A stretch of 29,998 bases of DNA from Ascoidea tarda (nom. inval.) (Eukaryota; Ascomycota; Saccharomycetes; Ascoideales; Ascoideaceae), in the NCBI GenBank assembly GCA_030560485.1, contig JAKTTS010000157.1, positions 1 through 29,998 on the forward strand, in the 5' to 3' direction. The notes below the pieces were generated by a model. The model was not told where the DNA came from, did not search any database, and saw nothing but the letters and a program-made list of their open reading frames with translations. Below are positions 11,701-20,344 of this stretch, piece after piece. How positions within the stretch are numbered: position 1 is the first letter of the stretch; every line of letters starts with the position of its first letter. Both the position numbers and the translations under genes were made by a program.

Positions 11701-12058
11701 TGCATTCAAATTCTTAACAAGATTGATTTTTGGATTAATTTATAATTTCCCATTGGACTGTCAACCTGATGTTTATGATTTGATCAATAAATTATTACAT
11801 TTGTCATTTATTTCAAATAAAACGGATAATAGACAAGTTATTTATACTTGGTTTATCAGTTTACTTGATTTGTTTCCCGAAGGCAGTGTTTCTGAACCTG
11901 AAAAAGCTAAATTACTTTTATCAATCACAAATTGCTTAAATTCAAAGGACTTTCGAAACGTCAAAAACAGTATCACTGATTTTATCAGTTATTATATTAG
12001 AAAAAATGTCAAACCAAGAACCACATTTGGCAATGGCGATGATGGTTTATTTAATTAA
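8765..12058 (+). CDS. MTR10: Karyopherin Mtr10/Kap111 (transportin-SR type)
   Basis: Importin-beta family receptor; in S. cerevisiae it imports the mRNA-binding protein Npl3 and functions in tRNA traffic. The ATG at 8765 (MSDAHDVHLVHLKNAL) gives 1,097 aa against 972 in yeast. The frame is open upstream, but only through a CT-rich leader. The match is end to end: AFQFLENFQKSFEAW, FAAQTLRSKI, TRLFVEAAESWHI, EFRYDMGDVLKDC, LPKENLKIRYAITLFFGRYTEWT, and a terminus LNSKDFRNVKNSITDFISYYIRKN. Extra length comes from inserted low complexity, notably an Asp/Thr/Asn/Ser stretch (about 10030-10170) just before the conserved EDKFKEFRYDMGD block. The 5' end uses GC-rich C-ending codons and the 3' end AT-rich codons. 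One CTG codon was found at 9047. Confidence 0.95.
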   Translation: MSDAHDVHLVHLKNALATMYSNADELSKKNAFQFLENFQKSFEAWNLVNLILQNDNINAYSIETRLFAAQTLRSKIIYDLTQMAPSNASNFESLLQLKNFILTSLLFYSSSNFNSKLIRTQLNLSLINLCLQYLSWENPIDEIISFFSSNTQQLANSTPNDPNNSNNNNLLEFLKILPEEVSSKNKTPLTDDEFTKRSDLLITSQTDKIFTFLISSINNIQSTPSLQNTTIIQNIKLLLECLSSWIKEFPIQVILENNSIISFIFSSINIAETFEISIDCLCSILNESKDLIVYDTTTNTINTNNQPIYSLYNNILSQLQPLLFNNFDDYDIVNNLTRLFVEAAESWHILIVSDPQTFNPLIQLLLKCSTYEDLDIVKYTFYFWFLLKQTLISQKFKNSKIYFKDSYLNLIQIILKHLQYPNPDDDNDDDNTTTTNTTTTATTHNNSNLSTLNNAPTSSSSKIENNNMDTRHLFDDLEQEDKFKEFRYDMGDVLKDCVLIVGTKDALSIPLQQLSDFLSSYNSSPNKSYYNWQPVEASFFALRSMAQEIHLSENTILPQIMQIAINLPKENLKIRYAITLFFGRYTEWTSRHNEYLELQLNYIINNFQSQDSQNNLPLISASSHSLMYFCQDCSKLLIPFLPNLYQFYSNVKNNIDLSSLYELTDGIAHIINKQDEIEQFENSKLFLEPILSVLNNYNLCFQSKDFSNISGVSNEKDLSIKIADEIEIISIFISLIKPKNLTADSNQISNLIIQFIWPIVKDLINNFGSYSPVSERGLKFIKLSLQTYTTYLLPILSDIINILSIGFQKYQYGCYIWLTGVVIREFSDEYITDDIKEIVTYFAFQQSLTFFEFFSQKTSLMIPSNHFIPTLLSDKLSALVDISDNIENFYRMLDEFLTFYPFEFIRSSEVVYKSLEVALYSLNSDKLECDAAVLHYLVDLFSWGFEYPPISYFDEVPNDIRQSIFDILMSNSNNVQQNYAFKFLTRLIFGLIYNFPLDCQPDVYDLINKLLHLSFISNKTDNRQVIYTWFISLLDLFPEGSVSEPEKAKLLLSITNCLNSKDFRNVKNSITDFISYYIRKNVKPRTTFGNGDDGLFN
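10056..10093 (+). repeat. ACC/ACT trinucleotide run coding poly-Thr in MTR10
   Basis: A run of ACC and ACT codons encodes mostly Thr, within an acidic-to-polar insert that the S. cerevisiae protein lacks. It is in frame and does not disturb the flanking conserved blocks. Confidence 0.8.
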
Positions 12059-12656
12059 TTCAAATTACAATACAACTTCAATACTAATCACTAATATTTC
12101 GGAATCTAAACATCGTTTATGGTTTCTGCTTTTCTTTTTTTTTCTTTTTTCTTTTCTTTTTGTTTGGTTTTCATTATTTTTATACATAGTTATCTTTATA
12201 GGTACTTACTTTGACGTTTGAATGCAAGCTGTTATAAATTGAACTGTTTTAATTTCAACAACTACTTCATTTTTTTAATAAAATTGCAGTTTTTTTACAT
12301 TCAGGTTTCAAATATTGATTTCTCTCCATTATGTGGTACTTCAATAGCTATTCAAACTCCTATTTGTTCACATCTTTGGTGAATGTTTGGAATAAATGTA
12401 GAATATTTAAAGGAATAATAGAAGAAATAATTCAAAGGACATTTTCAGATTGAAATAAATTAAAGGTAATATAATTATAATTCAAGAGCATCATTATAAT
12501 AAAATAGACTTTTTTACATTCAGTTTAACGTTGTTTTTTAATGAATAAAATGAAAGTTTTGAAACACTTAAGTGATATTGATAGAATATGTTTTATTTTT
12601 AATATAAAATACCTTGATTCAAGTGGTAAAGATATAAAGTTATAAGGTTTAAATAT
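12059..12656. other. Convergent 3' intergenic region MTR10/reductase
   Basis: About 600 bp of AT-rich DNA between two convergent stop codons. It has a long T-rich tract (12133-12180) and scattered AATAAA-like words (12280, 12475). No conserved frame, RNA gene or sizeable inverted repeat was seen. Confidence 0.5.
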
Positions 12657-13724
12657 TTAATCTCTATTTAGAATTTCAGGTTTAACTTTGAGAATTTGAG
12701 CAGCAGCATCGATAATGGATTGTTCAAGTGTTATGAATTTAATTCCAGTTAAAGCGAGAGTAAGAGAAATATCATAAGTTGGGCCAGTGCTTAATATAGC
12801 TTGAGTCTGAGATGGATCACCAACTGCAATTTTGCCCTTTGCTTGAGGAAAGTTTTCGTTTATCAAATCTAAAATTAATTGATCACCATAAATACCGGCA
12901 ATTGACAATAATCTTTGACCATCAGTTTCAGGCTTTTCTAAAGCAATCATATGGACTTCAGCAATATCACGAACATCAGTACCCAAAAATGGCATTGTTT
13001 TATAGGATTCATATTCTGGAGTATATTTACTTTGCAACAAGACGTTGACCTTATTTGCAGACACATTTAAAACTGGTTTTTTAGCATCCGAATCAAATAA
13101 TTGAGGACCAATGACCAAGGGAGGCAAAACAGTGGTAACTTTAAACGAGGGCTTTTCTTCTTCAACAAATTTCCAGACAGTCTTTTCAGCAAGTTTCTTA
13201 GAACATCTATAAGCGTTCATTGGATCTGTTATTTGGTCGACTTCAATGGGATTCCAGCATTTTTCGGTAAGAACATGGGATTTATCTTCCAATTTGTCCA
13301 TGTCTAAAACAGCAGCTAAAGAGGAAGTGATGACCACCTTTTTAACATTTGGAGCGTACTCTTTGACAGCCTTGAGAATGTTTGCAGTTCCATTGATAGC
13401 TGGTTTCAAGAGGGCTTCTTCATAGGTAGTAGTAAAACCAAAGGAGAAGGGGGATGCAGTATGGAGAACATAGTCTAATTGATGGCCACATTTTTTGATC
13501 ACATCGTCAAAGGCATCTTCGACAGCTATATTTTCAACGATTTCAAACGTCAAGTCAAAGGACTTGGTTTCAGGATATTTTTCATGAAGGTTCTTGATAA
13601 TCTGTTTTCCCTTTTCAGTGGAGCGAACTGTCCCAATGACTGAATATCCTCTTTTCAAAGCATGGTCGAGGATGTGGAGAGCAATGTAGCCTGAGGCACC
13701 GGTGAGTAAAACAGTTCCTACCAT
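12657..13724 (-). CDS. NADPH-dependent aldehyde/ketone reductase, GRE2/ARI1 family
   Basis: Extended short-chain dehydrogenase of the yeast Gre2/Ari1/YDR541C group, cytosolic enzymes that reduce methylglyoxal, isovaleraldehyde and other carbonyls with NADPH. The ATG at 13724 (MVGTVLLTG) gives 355 aa against 342-348 in the family; the codon four positions upstream is TTG and was not taken. The Rossmann motif TGASGYIA is at residues 8-15, HTASPF lies near 88-93, the catalytic Ser is in VITSS (131-135), and Tyr172/Lys176 form YRCSK. Other family blocks include LINENFPQAKGKIAVGDP. Which paralogue it matches is unclear, so no symbol is given. The promoter carries a TATAAA (rc of 13821-13826), two CGG-type dyads and GATA repeats. 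Convergent with MTR10. Confidence 0.9.
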   Translation of the reverse strand: MVGTVLLTGASGYIALHILDHALKRGYSVIGTVRSTEKGKQIIKNLHEKYPETKSFDLTFEIVENIAVEDAFDDVIKKCGHQLDYVLHTASPFSFGFTTTYEEALLKPAINGTANILKAVKEYAPNVKKVVITSSLAAVLDMDKLEDKSHVLTEKCWNPIEVDQITDPMNAYRCSKKLAEKTVWKFVEEEKPSFKVTTVLPPLVIGPQLFDSDAKKPVLNVSANKVNVLLQSKYTPEYESYKTMPFLGTDVRDIAEVHMIALEKPETDGQRLLSIAGIYGDQLILDLINENFPQAKGKIAVGDPSQTQAILSTGPTYDISLTLALTGIKFITLEQSIIDAAAQILKVKPEILNRD

Positions 13725-13888
13725 TATGGGATGCAAAACGAGAGTGAATTGGAATCGAGCTGGGGTTGGGTCGAAGATGGTGCTTGGGAAGAGGAAGAAG
13801 AAGAGGCAGATCGAGCAGCATTTATACTCTTCAGCAGTGTTCCACTGCTGTGGGTCTCAAAGGCGGCAGTTTCCCAAAGTGACGAAAT

Positions 13889-13934
13889 TTCCGACACGGA
13901 AGGCGTCTCTGTCGGCTTGTGTTCGGTGGCCGAA
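13889..13934. promoter_or_regulatory. Two 5-3-5 CGG-type palindromes
   Basis: TTCCG-ACA-CGGAA (13889-13901) and TTCGG-TGG-CCGAA (13922-13934) are both perfect 5-bp inverted repeats with 3-bp spacers, but with the CGG triplets in opposite polarity (everted, then inverted). Fungal Zn2Cys6 dimers typically bind paired CGG triplets. The factor is unknown. Confidence 0.55.
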
Positions 13935-13948
13935 GCGAATCTTTCGTC

Positions 13949-13982
13949 GAGATAATGAGATATAATTATGAGATAATGAGAT
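13949..13982. promoter_or_regulatory. Direct repeat with GATAA cores
   Basis: GAGATAATGAGAT occurs at 13949-13961 and 13970-13982, starts 21 bp apart (two helical turns). Each copy contains GATAA, the core bound by fungal GATA factors. Confidence 0.45.
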
Positions 13983-14031
13983 GATGAGTAAAACAACCAA
14001 AGATGGTGGATACTGGGCAAGAACAGAAGCA

Positions 14032-16443
14032 TCAACTGCCCGAAGTGCTGAGAGAAAACTGAGAGAAAACTGTATTGAAATCCTCAATGAACAACCTCGA
14101 AAAGACAGAAAAGTAGTTTTTGTGGGGCGGTTGAGTGCTCAAATGTCTGGAAGCCTTAGTGTATAGTTTGTCGACTTTTGATGAGGATGAGCCCATTGCT
14201 AGTGTAAATCTGGCTAGTTTAGCCAACCTGGGATACTTCGATCCATTTGCCTGCCAAAACTGCAATAGTTTGTCTTCTGTTGTGTCAACATAAAAAGTCT
14301 GACCTGTTTCCCGAAATCTATTTCCCCATAGCAGATAACCAAAATTCTGTTCACTATGGACAAGACGTTTATAAGACTTCAATTCTTTGTCAAAATCAGC
14401 ATTTGAAGGATACACTATGGTTTGCAACATTTCTTGTAGATATACAAAATCCTCTGATAAATCTGAACTATAATCGTGTGTGTCTTCATACTCTACTATT
14501 TTAAATTTGTGCATCATGCAATTAATATAGTTCTCAGCCTTTTTTTCTTCTTCTTTGCTTAGTTTCCAGCATTCTCCTGGGTGTAAGTAAAACGCAACCA
14601 ACAAGAATTGATTTCTTTCAATCATTTTAAAATACTCTTTCAATTGTGTTTGTGTGGTCTTCAATGCAAGCTTTAATTCTATATCTTGAGAAGAACTAAA
14701 TACAGAATCACCAAACTCTCCCTTATTTATGGTAGCCTCAATTCGACTTACAAACATGTCAAAGATTCCATAAACCGAATGAAAACTAGAACTGCTATCT
14801 GACAAGGCCTCAATAACCCCACTAAAGTCTTTCAATATTCCCGAGATAAACTCAGCAGCTTTCCAGTCATTTTCTTCTAAACCGATTGGGGGTTTAGAAG
14901 GAAAGTACTGGTTATATTCCATAATAGCAGATTTCATATTTAAAATTCTCTTAAGCATTTTATAAGTTGAATTCCAATCAGTTGAAACTTCTAAGAATAA
15001 ATCATCATTTTTTAAGTAAAATTTCTTTTGAACATATTCAAAATTCTTTTTTCCACTTTCAGTTTTAATTGACTTGATTAACGCACGAAATTTATTCAAG
15101 AAAAAGGGCTTTGTTTCAATTGGAAAATGTTTATATTGATCAATATTATTGTTATCACAATATAAATTATACGCTTTTTCTTCTGAATCACAAATATTAT
15201 TAAGTTCTTTCATAAATTGATCAGCCATTAATCGAAATATATAATCGTATGATCGGTTCATAAATGAGGTCGTCCAAAATTCTTTAAAATATTCTCTATA
15301 AAAGAGAACAGAATTTAATTTCTTATAAAGAGTTGGTTGATGACAAGTTATTGCTATCACTTTGGAATCAATTCCATAGTCTGAAGCACAATAATGAATA
15401 GCTTGAACTAATGATTTTGCATCACCATTAGGAACAATCCTAAAATCAAGTAATACCTCTTTCAACTCAAACTTTTCAGTACAGAACTTTGCAAAGATTG
15501 CAGCAACTGAATCCCCATCATTATTTGGTCGACAATCAAAGGTTAACATAAAAGATACTTCTTTCTTTAAAATTTTAATTAATTCAAGTTTGTATGAAAC
15601 TGCTACTTCATGAACAATTAAAGGAATCAGTCCTTTTTTACCTTTGCAAAGAGGAGCAACAAATATACTTGATAAAATTTCCGGAGAAAAACCTTCAAAT
15701 AATGAATCAGGCAAAGCGTTTATTGATACAAACACTGCAAATGATTTATAGGTTTTTGCCAATTTTTCTTTTTCTTCCAGCAGATATTTTTTGGGTTTTT
15801 TAACTCTTCTAGAGCTATTGGTTTCGTTATGCATGTTTGCATCATTTGAAGTAGCAGGTTCGATTCCATTTGTTAAATTATTTGAACCATTTAAAATAAT
15901 TGAACTATTTGCAGTATTTGAATTATTTGATTCATTTAAGATATTTATACTATTCAAAACAGTTGAATTATTAGGATCATTCAGTTTTTTTCGTTTTTTT
16001 TTATTTTTTTTATTTTTTTGACTATTTTGATTATTTTGATTATTTTGATTATCTGGATTGTTTGAATTATCTGAATTATTTGTATTATCTGGATTGTTTA
16101 AGTTACTTGGGTTATTTAAATTACTTGAATTATTTGACTCATTGAAATTGTGCAATTGAATAAATGTGGTTCTATCAATATTATGAAGTTTCTGCAAGTG
16201 CCTAATAAAAGGAGTAGTTGTTCTATTCTTGTTGAGAGAAATGTTAATGCCACATTGGAGACATTCAAGTATATTATCATCAATAATGTTAAAATAATTA
16301 TAAATAAACGATTTTTGATATGAATAAGGATGCAAATATTTAATAGCTTGATCCTCTCGTTTAAACTCTTTTACAACTTTTCCTTCATTTTGCAGTTGTA
16401 TATCTTGAAGATTTGGCTGCTCTGGCTCTTGTGTGGTGTTCAT
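14032..16443 (-). CDS. BED-finger hAT transposase-derived protein, probably catalytically dead
   Basis: Intact 803-aa frame from the ATG at 16443; TTG codons just upstream were ignored. Residues about 45-90 form a BED-type zinc finger: C61, C64, H82, H87 in ECLQCG and RHLQKLH. An Asn/Ser-rich linker follows with a basic KNKKNKKKRKKL that may be a nuclear signal. The hAT core is recognisable: LTFDCRPNNDG aligns with the TTDGWTS block, KEVLLDFRIVPNGD with the VLLGFR block, and VSTDWNSTYKMLKRIL with the RWNSTY-ML motif. The C-terminal dimerisation region has LLQFWQANGSKYPRLAKLARFTLA. The second catalytic Asp block (usually TTDNASNN) reads ITCHQPTLYKK, and RC.AH.LNL reads RSYDYIFRLM. Domesticated hAT proteins exist in yeasts (Kat1 of Kluyveromyces lactis); orthology to it is not established. 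No terminal inverted repeats or target duplications were found. Confidence 0.85.
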   Translation of the reverse strand: MNTTQEPEQPNLQDIQLQNEGKVVKEFKREDQAIKYLHPYSYQKSFIYNYFNIIDDNILECLQCGINISLNKNRTTTPFIRHLQKLHNIDRTTFIQLHNFNESNNSSNLNNPSNLNNPDNTNNSDNSNNPDNQNNQNNQNSQKNKKNKKKRKKLNDPNNSTVLNSINILNESNNSNTANSSIILNGSNNLTNGIEPATSNDANMHNETNSSRRVKKPKKYLLEEKEKLAKTYKSFAVFVSINALPDSLFEGFSPEILSSIFVAPLCKGKKGLIPLIVHEVAVSYKLELIKILKKEVSFMLTFDCRPNNDGDSVAAIFAKFCTEKFELKEVLLDFRIVPNGDAKSLVQAIHYCASDYGIDSKVIAITCHQPTLYKKLNSVLFYREYFKEFWTTSFMNRSYDYIFRLMADQFMKELNNICDSEEKAYNLYCDNNNIDQYKHFPIETKPFFLNKFRALIKSIKTESGKKNFEYVQKKFYLKNDDLFLEVSTDWNSTYKMLKRILNMKSAIMEYNQYFPSKPPIGLEENDWKAAEFISGILKDFSGVIEALSDSSSSFHSVYGIFDMFVSRIEATINKGEFGDSVFSSSQDIELKLALKTTQTQLKEYFKMIERNQFLLVAFYLHPGECWKLSKEEEKKAENYINCMMHKFKIVEYEDTHDYSSDLSEDFVYLQEMLQTIVYPSNADFDKELKSYKRLVHSEQNFGYLLWGNRFRETGQTFYVDTTEDKLLQFWQANGSKYPRLAKLARFTLAMGSSSSKVDKLYTKASRHLSTQPPHKNYFSVFSRLFIEDFNTVFSQFSLSTSGS
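16019..16135 (-). repeat. Asn-rich codon repeat in the hAT-derived gene
   Basis: Repeats built on ATTATTTTG, ATTATCTG and related units encode NNQ/NNP/NNS repeats in the linker between the BED finger and the transposase core. It keeps the frame. Confidence 0.7.
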
Positions 16444-16515
16444 TTCGTTTTTCAACAATTTTAATAAATGGTTATCTATAATTCAGTATAAATCCAAGCC
16501 AAAGAAACATATAAA

Positions 16516-16545
16516 CTCAAACAACTATTTTTTAGTTTGTTTGAG
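16516..16545. repeat. Imperfect inverted repeat upstream of the hAT-derived gene
   Basis: CTCAAACAACTA (16516-16527) faces TAGTTTGTTTGAG (16533-16545) across five T, pairing over 12 bp with one bulged T. It lies about 75-100 bp upstream of the start codon. It could fold in the leader RNA or be a dyad for a protein. Confidence 0.5.
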
Positions 16546-16547
16546 AC

Positions 16548-16635
16548 TTCAATCCAAATAATTGATTGAAATATGTTTGGTTGAAAAATCATGTGCCAAA
16601 ATTGAACAAACAAAAAGTTTTTAGTGGTTGTTCAA
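16548..16635. repeat. Further inverted repeats upstream of the hAT-derived gene
   Basis: TTCAATC (16548-16554) pairs with GATTGAA (16564-16570), and TTGAACAA (16602-16609) with TTGTTCAA (16628-16635). With the hairpin just before them they form a cluster of three dyads in about 120 bp, resembling subterminal transposase-binding repeats in layout only. Confidence 0.4.
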
Positions 16636-17441
16636 ACTGGTGCTGTTATGTCAGCATCATAGTACTTTTCCAGCTCATTAATTGTCGGCGCTATAGTGGC
16701 AAAGTGGTTTGAAGTTTGTATGTGTTGGTTTTCTGGCAGCGGTTATCTTCATTTTTATATTGTGTCATACAAAACGATGGAGAGCAACGCAAAAAATATG
16801 GAAGGGCAAAGAGCATAATCTTTAAATTTCAATTGAAATCTGTATTGTTTTCAAGTAAATACCAAGCTAGACATGAGGTGACTATATAGTTTTGAGCAGT
16901 TGAATGGATATCGCAAACTTTCCAAATTTCATCACGTGGGTTGCAAATCTTTAATGATTTGGTTAGATTTGCAGAATTTTTAACAAGTAAACACTGGTTT
17001 GAGCGCACATTTATCTGTGTTTGGAAACTGGTCAAATTCAGACTCAAATATTCGAACTTCTCGAGTGCCGAATTAATGTTCGGTTACTTTTAAAACTACT
17101 AAAGTAAAAAGAATAAACTATAAAAACCAAAAAAATTAATGAGCCATGTAAGGCATGATGATATCGCAAAAAACACAATAAAAACTTAAACAAAGAAGTA
17201 TCAATAAAAAAAACTTTCAGAAAAAAATAAAAAATCGCCAAATCACAATTGTCCATGTTTCATATTGACACTAAAAAGACAAACGAAGTGAAGTAAAATA
17301 ATAATAATAATAAAGTAAAACGAAAGGATAAAAATTAAAAATCAAAAAAAAAGATTAGTTGAGTGAATGTAAAGAAAGAATTCAAAAATTAATTATAAAA
17401 TTTAAAGAAAGTAATCAAAAACTTGTTTGTTTCAGGGAGTA

Positions 17442-18974
17442 TTAAAAAAGATAATTCGATGGTGCTAAACCAACTGATTTATCTTTCAAAAGTTCTACTT
17501 CCCACCAACCGTCTTCTTGCATGAATAAGACAAGCATTATATCCTTTCTTTTAAATGATACTTCTTCTGCTAATTGAGCTTGATATGTAAATTTTGCCCT
17601 GACGTGCTTTATAACTGGTCTTCCAGTTGACGATACTGTCGGTAAACCATCGGGCAATGATTTTCTGGAATGTGCAGCATTAGCAGATTTGGAACGATGG
17701 TGGTGATGCTGATGAGTTTGGGAGGGTTCAGTTTTAATGATTGGATTTATAGAATCATTTGCTGGATTGAAACCATTAATTCCGGTTGGTGAATTTTGAA
17801 GACGATTTTGCCCATTTTGCCTATTTTGAAAATTTTGAGGCGATCGCATATTCTGCATCGGGTGTGTTTGAACTGGTGATTGTTGTTGTTGATATTGATT
17901 CAACATATTTGGATTTGATTTAGATTGAGTAATTTGATGCGTTATGTTTATATTTTGATTTGAACGACCTTGACCTATCATTGCTATGTTTGGATTGGTC
18001 TGAGAACCTGCAATTCCATTTTGTTGAGTCATCATTTGTCTTTGATTTTGTAATTTTTGTAATTGCTGAATTCTTAAAAATTGTTGTTGTTGAGGATCTT
18101 CAACTTTTACTTGAGGACTTTGTCGTTGTTGGAATTGTTGCTGAAATTGCTGCTGTCTTTGTTGTTGTTGTTGCTGAAACTGTTGTGGTGACGGAGATCT
18201 TGAAGGTGGTTTTCTTTGGTATTGTTGAGTTTTTCCTAAATTTTGGGCTTGTTGAGCTTGTTGAGACTGTTGAGATTGCATTTTTTGCATTTGAATTTGT
18301 TGCATCTGTTGAGCCTTTTGCGCTTGCTGCATTTGTTGAATGTGTTTTATTTGTTGCAATTGTTGATATTGCAATCTAAATTGTTGTTCTTCTTCCTCTT
18401 TTAGAACTTGATTTTGCATTGAATTTCTATTTTGAATTAAATCTAATTTTGGAGAAGTTTTTGCATTGTTGATTGTATTATCAATTGTGTTGTCAACTGT
18501 GTTATCAATTGTATAATTAATATTGTTATTTAAATTATTTTGTGAAGGGTTCTTGAAAATGGAAGTACTCTTTGTATAACTAAAATTATTTCGCTCATCG
18601 CTATCATCATCATCATCATCAGTTGGCGGAGGCTTTTTTTGAGATTTTTTAAAAGACTTTTGTTGTCTTAAAGTTTTCATGTCACCATTTCCACCTATTT
18701 TCAAATCAGCCAATGCAGCTTTCAATGCATCAGTTTCACCCAATTCGTCTAGATTAACTTTGGATTCACTATTTGACATTTTAGGCTGATCGATTTTTGA
18801 AATTGGGCTTGGGCTTCGATTGTAGTTATTGTTGTTAAATGCGTGGTTAATACTGTTATCTCTCATATGAAGAGATGGAGATGAGACAGATTTTAGCTTG
18901 AAATCGCCCTTTAGAGTGCTTACTGAGGAGTTCATTGAGTTTTCGCCATTAGTGTTATTGTGATGATTATGAGG

Positions 18975-19014
<40 letters not shown>

Positions 19015-20299
19015 GTTGCAAAACTTGGGTTTGGTCTCATGTTACTAACAGAGATTGAGGATTGTATTCTATTTGAGTTCCAAGATAGAGGACGATTATT
19101 ACGAGAGGAGGACCATGTTTTGTGTTTATATTTTGTGTTCAAATTGTGATTTAGGTTATGATTTGAGTTGTGATTTGGGTTTTTGTTTAAGTTATTTGAT
19201 TCTGAGTAGCTTGAGGTTGAGGTGTTTGAGGTGTTTGAGGTGTTTGAGGTGTTTGAGATTGAAATTGGGTTCGAGTTTGTTGAGGAGGATAGGGTGGATG
19301 ATTGAGAGCCATTTGATTGTAGAGATGGAATATAATTTGAGTCATTAGAGTTGATGATTTTATTGTTGTTATTATTGTTGTTAAGATTGTAATGGATGAC
19401 AGTTTGATCAATCTCTTCTGAGTTGATAGAAGATTTGGATGTATTATGGTAGTTGTTGTTAGGCTGGGGTATAATTGGAGAGGGAGAGAGAGAAGAAGGG
19501 GAAGGAGAAGGAGAAGAAGCAGGAGAGAAGTTTAAATGATTTGAGTTTGGAGGAGGTAGCATTGTAGCTTTATTTAAGATTAAAGGAGAGTTTGATCGTT
19601 TATCCTTTTTATCATAAATTACGTTGTTGGTATTGTTGTTGTTGTTGTTAAAGTAATTTTCGGTTGCATCATTGTTGTCAATTGATATGGAGAAATCTGG
19701 AGAGAAGTATTCGTTGCCAGTTGCATTTAGGTTGATAAAATTGGATATATCGTTAATTGGGCTTGAGTTTTCTATTGATAATCTTATGGTTTCACAGGAT
19801 TTTGAGTCATTAACACAAGTTTCGGAGATGCTGTTGATAAAGACCCATAGGTTGTTTTTAATGAAGTTGAATTTGCTGATTTCTAGGCTTTGTAGATCGT
19901 TGCAAGAAGATTGCCAGATGGAGATGAAATTGTCTATGATTGATTTGTATTGGATATTTAGAGATATCAACGAGTCAGGAGAAGGAGAAGAGGGAGGTGA
20001 TGGAGAGTTTGATTTTGCGTTGTTGTTGTTGTTTAAAAGATTTTGGATGGATATTTGAAGGTTGTTTTTCGAGTTTAGAATTGAGAAAATTTTTGATTTT
20101 ATTGTCAATTGATTTTTAAGCAAGTTGTTTTGAAAGTTGATGAGAGGTTTTAAGAAATTGTTTAAGATTTTTATGGATTGGTCAAGATGAGAGTTTGAGA
20201 TTTTAGAGGTTTCTAGTTTTAGGATGTCGAGAGTTTCTTTCAAGGAAGGATAACAAAACAGGTTATCATTGTTATTATTTTTGTTGTTAATAATGTTAA

Positions 20300-20344
<45 letters not shown>

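Larger units (their letters stand above)
13725..14031. promoter_or_regulatory. Promoter of the GRE2/ARI1-type reductase
   Basis: About 300 bp between the reductase start and the end of the hAT-derived gene, moderately GC-rich. On the minus strand it has TATAAA (13826 to 13821), about 95 bp upstream of the start. Further up are two 13-bp palindromes with CCG/CGG cores (13889-13901, 13922-13934) and a repeated GAGATAATGAGAT (13949-13961, 13970-13982). This arrangement suits a stress- or substrate-inducible gene; the actual inducers are not visible. Confidence 0.65.
16444..17441. other. Region upstream of the hAT-derived gene
   Basis: About 1 kb between two tandem minus-strand genes. The part near the hAT gene (16510-16640) is rich in short inverted motifs built on CAAACAA/TTGTTTG. 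The middle (16640-17060) has mixed composition and a minus-strand frame at 16829-17047 with no recognised similarity. The part near 17060-17441 is A-rich 3' flank of the F-BAR gene. No RNA gene recognised. Confidence 0.45.

Noticed and set aside
15857-15867. Perfect box B word GGTTCGATTCC, possible tRNA
   Set aside because: It lies inside the hAT-derived gene, and I found no box A or acceptor pairing at the right distance.
16829-17047. 72-residue minus-strand frame upstream of the hAT-derived gene
   Set aside because: Unrecognised and short, with no supporting context; not called as a gene.
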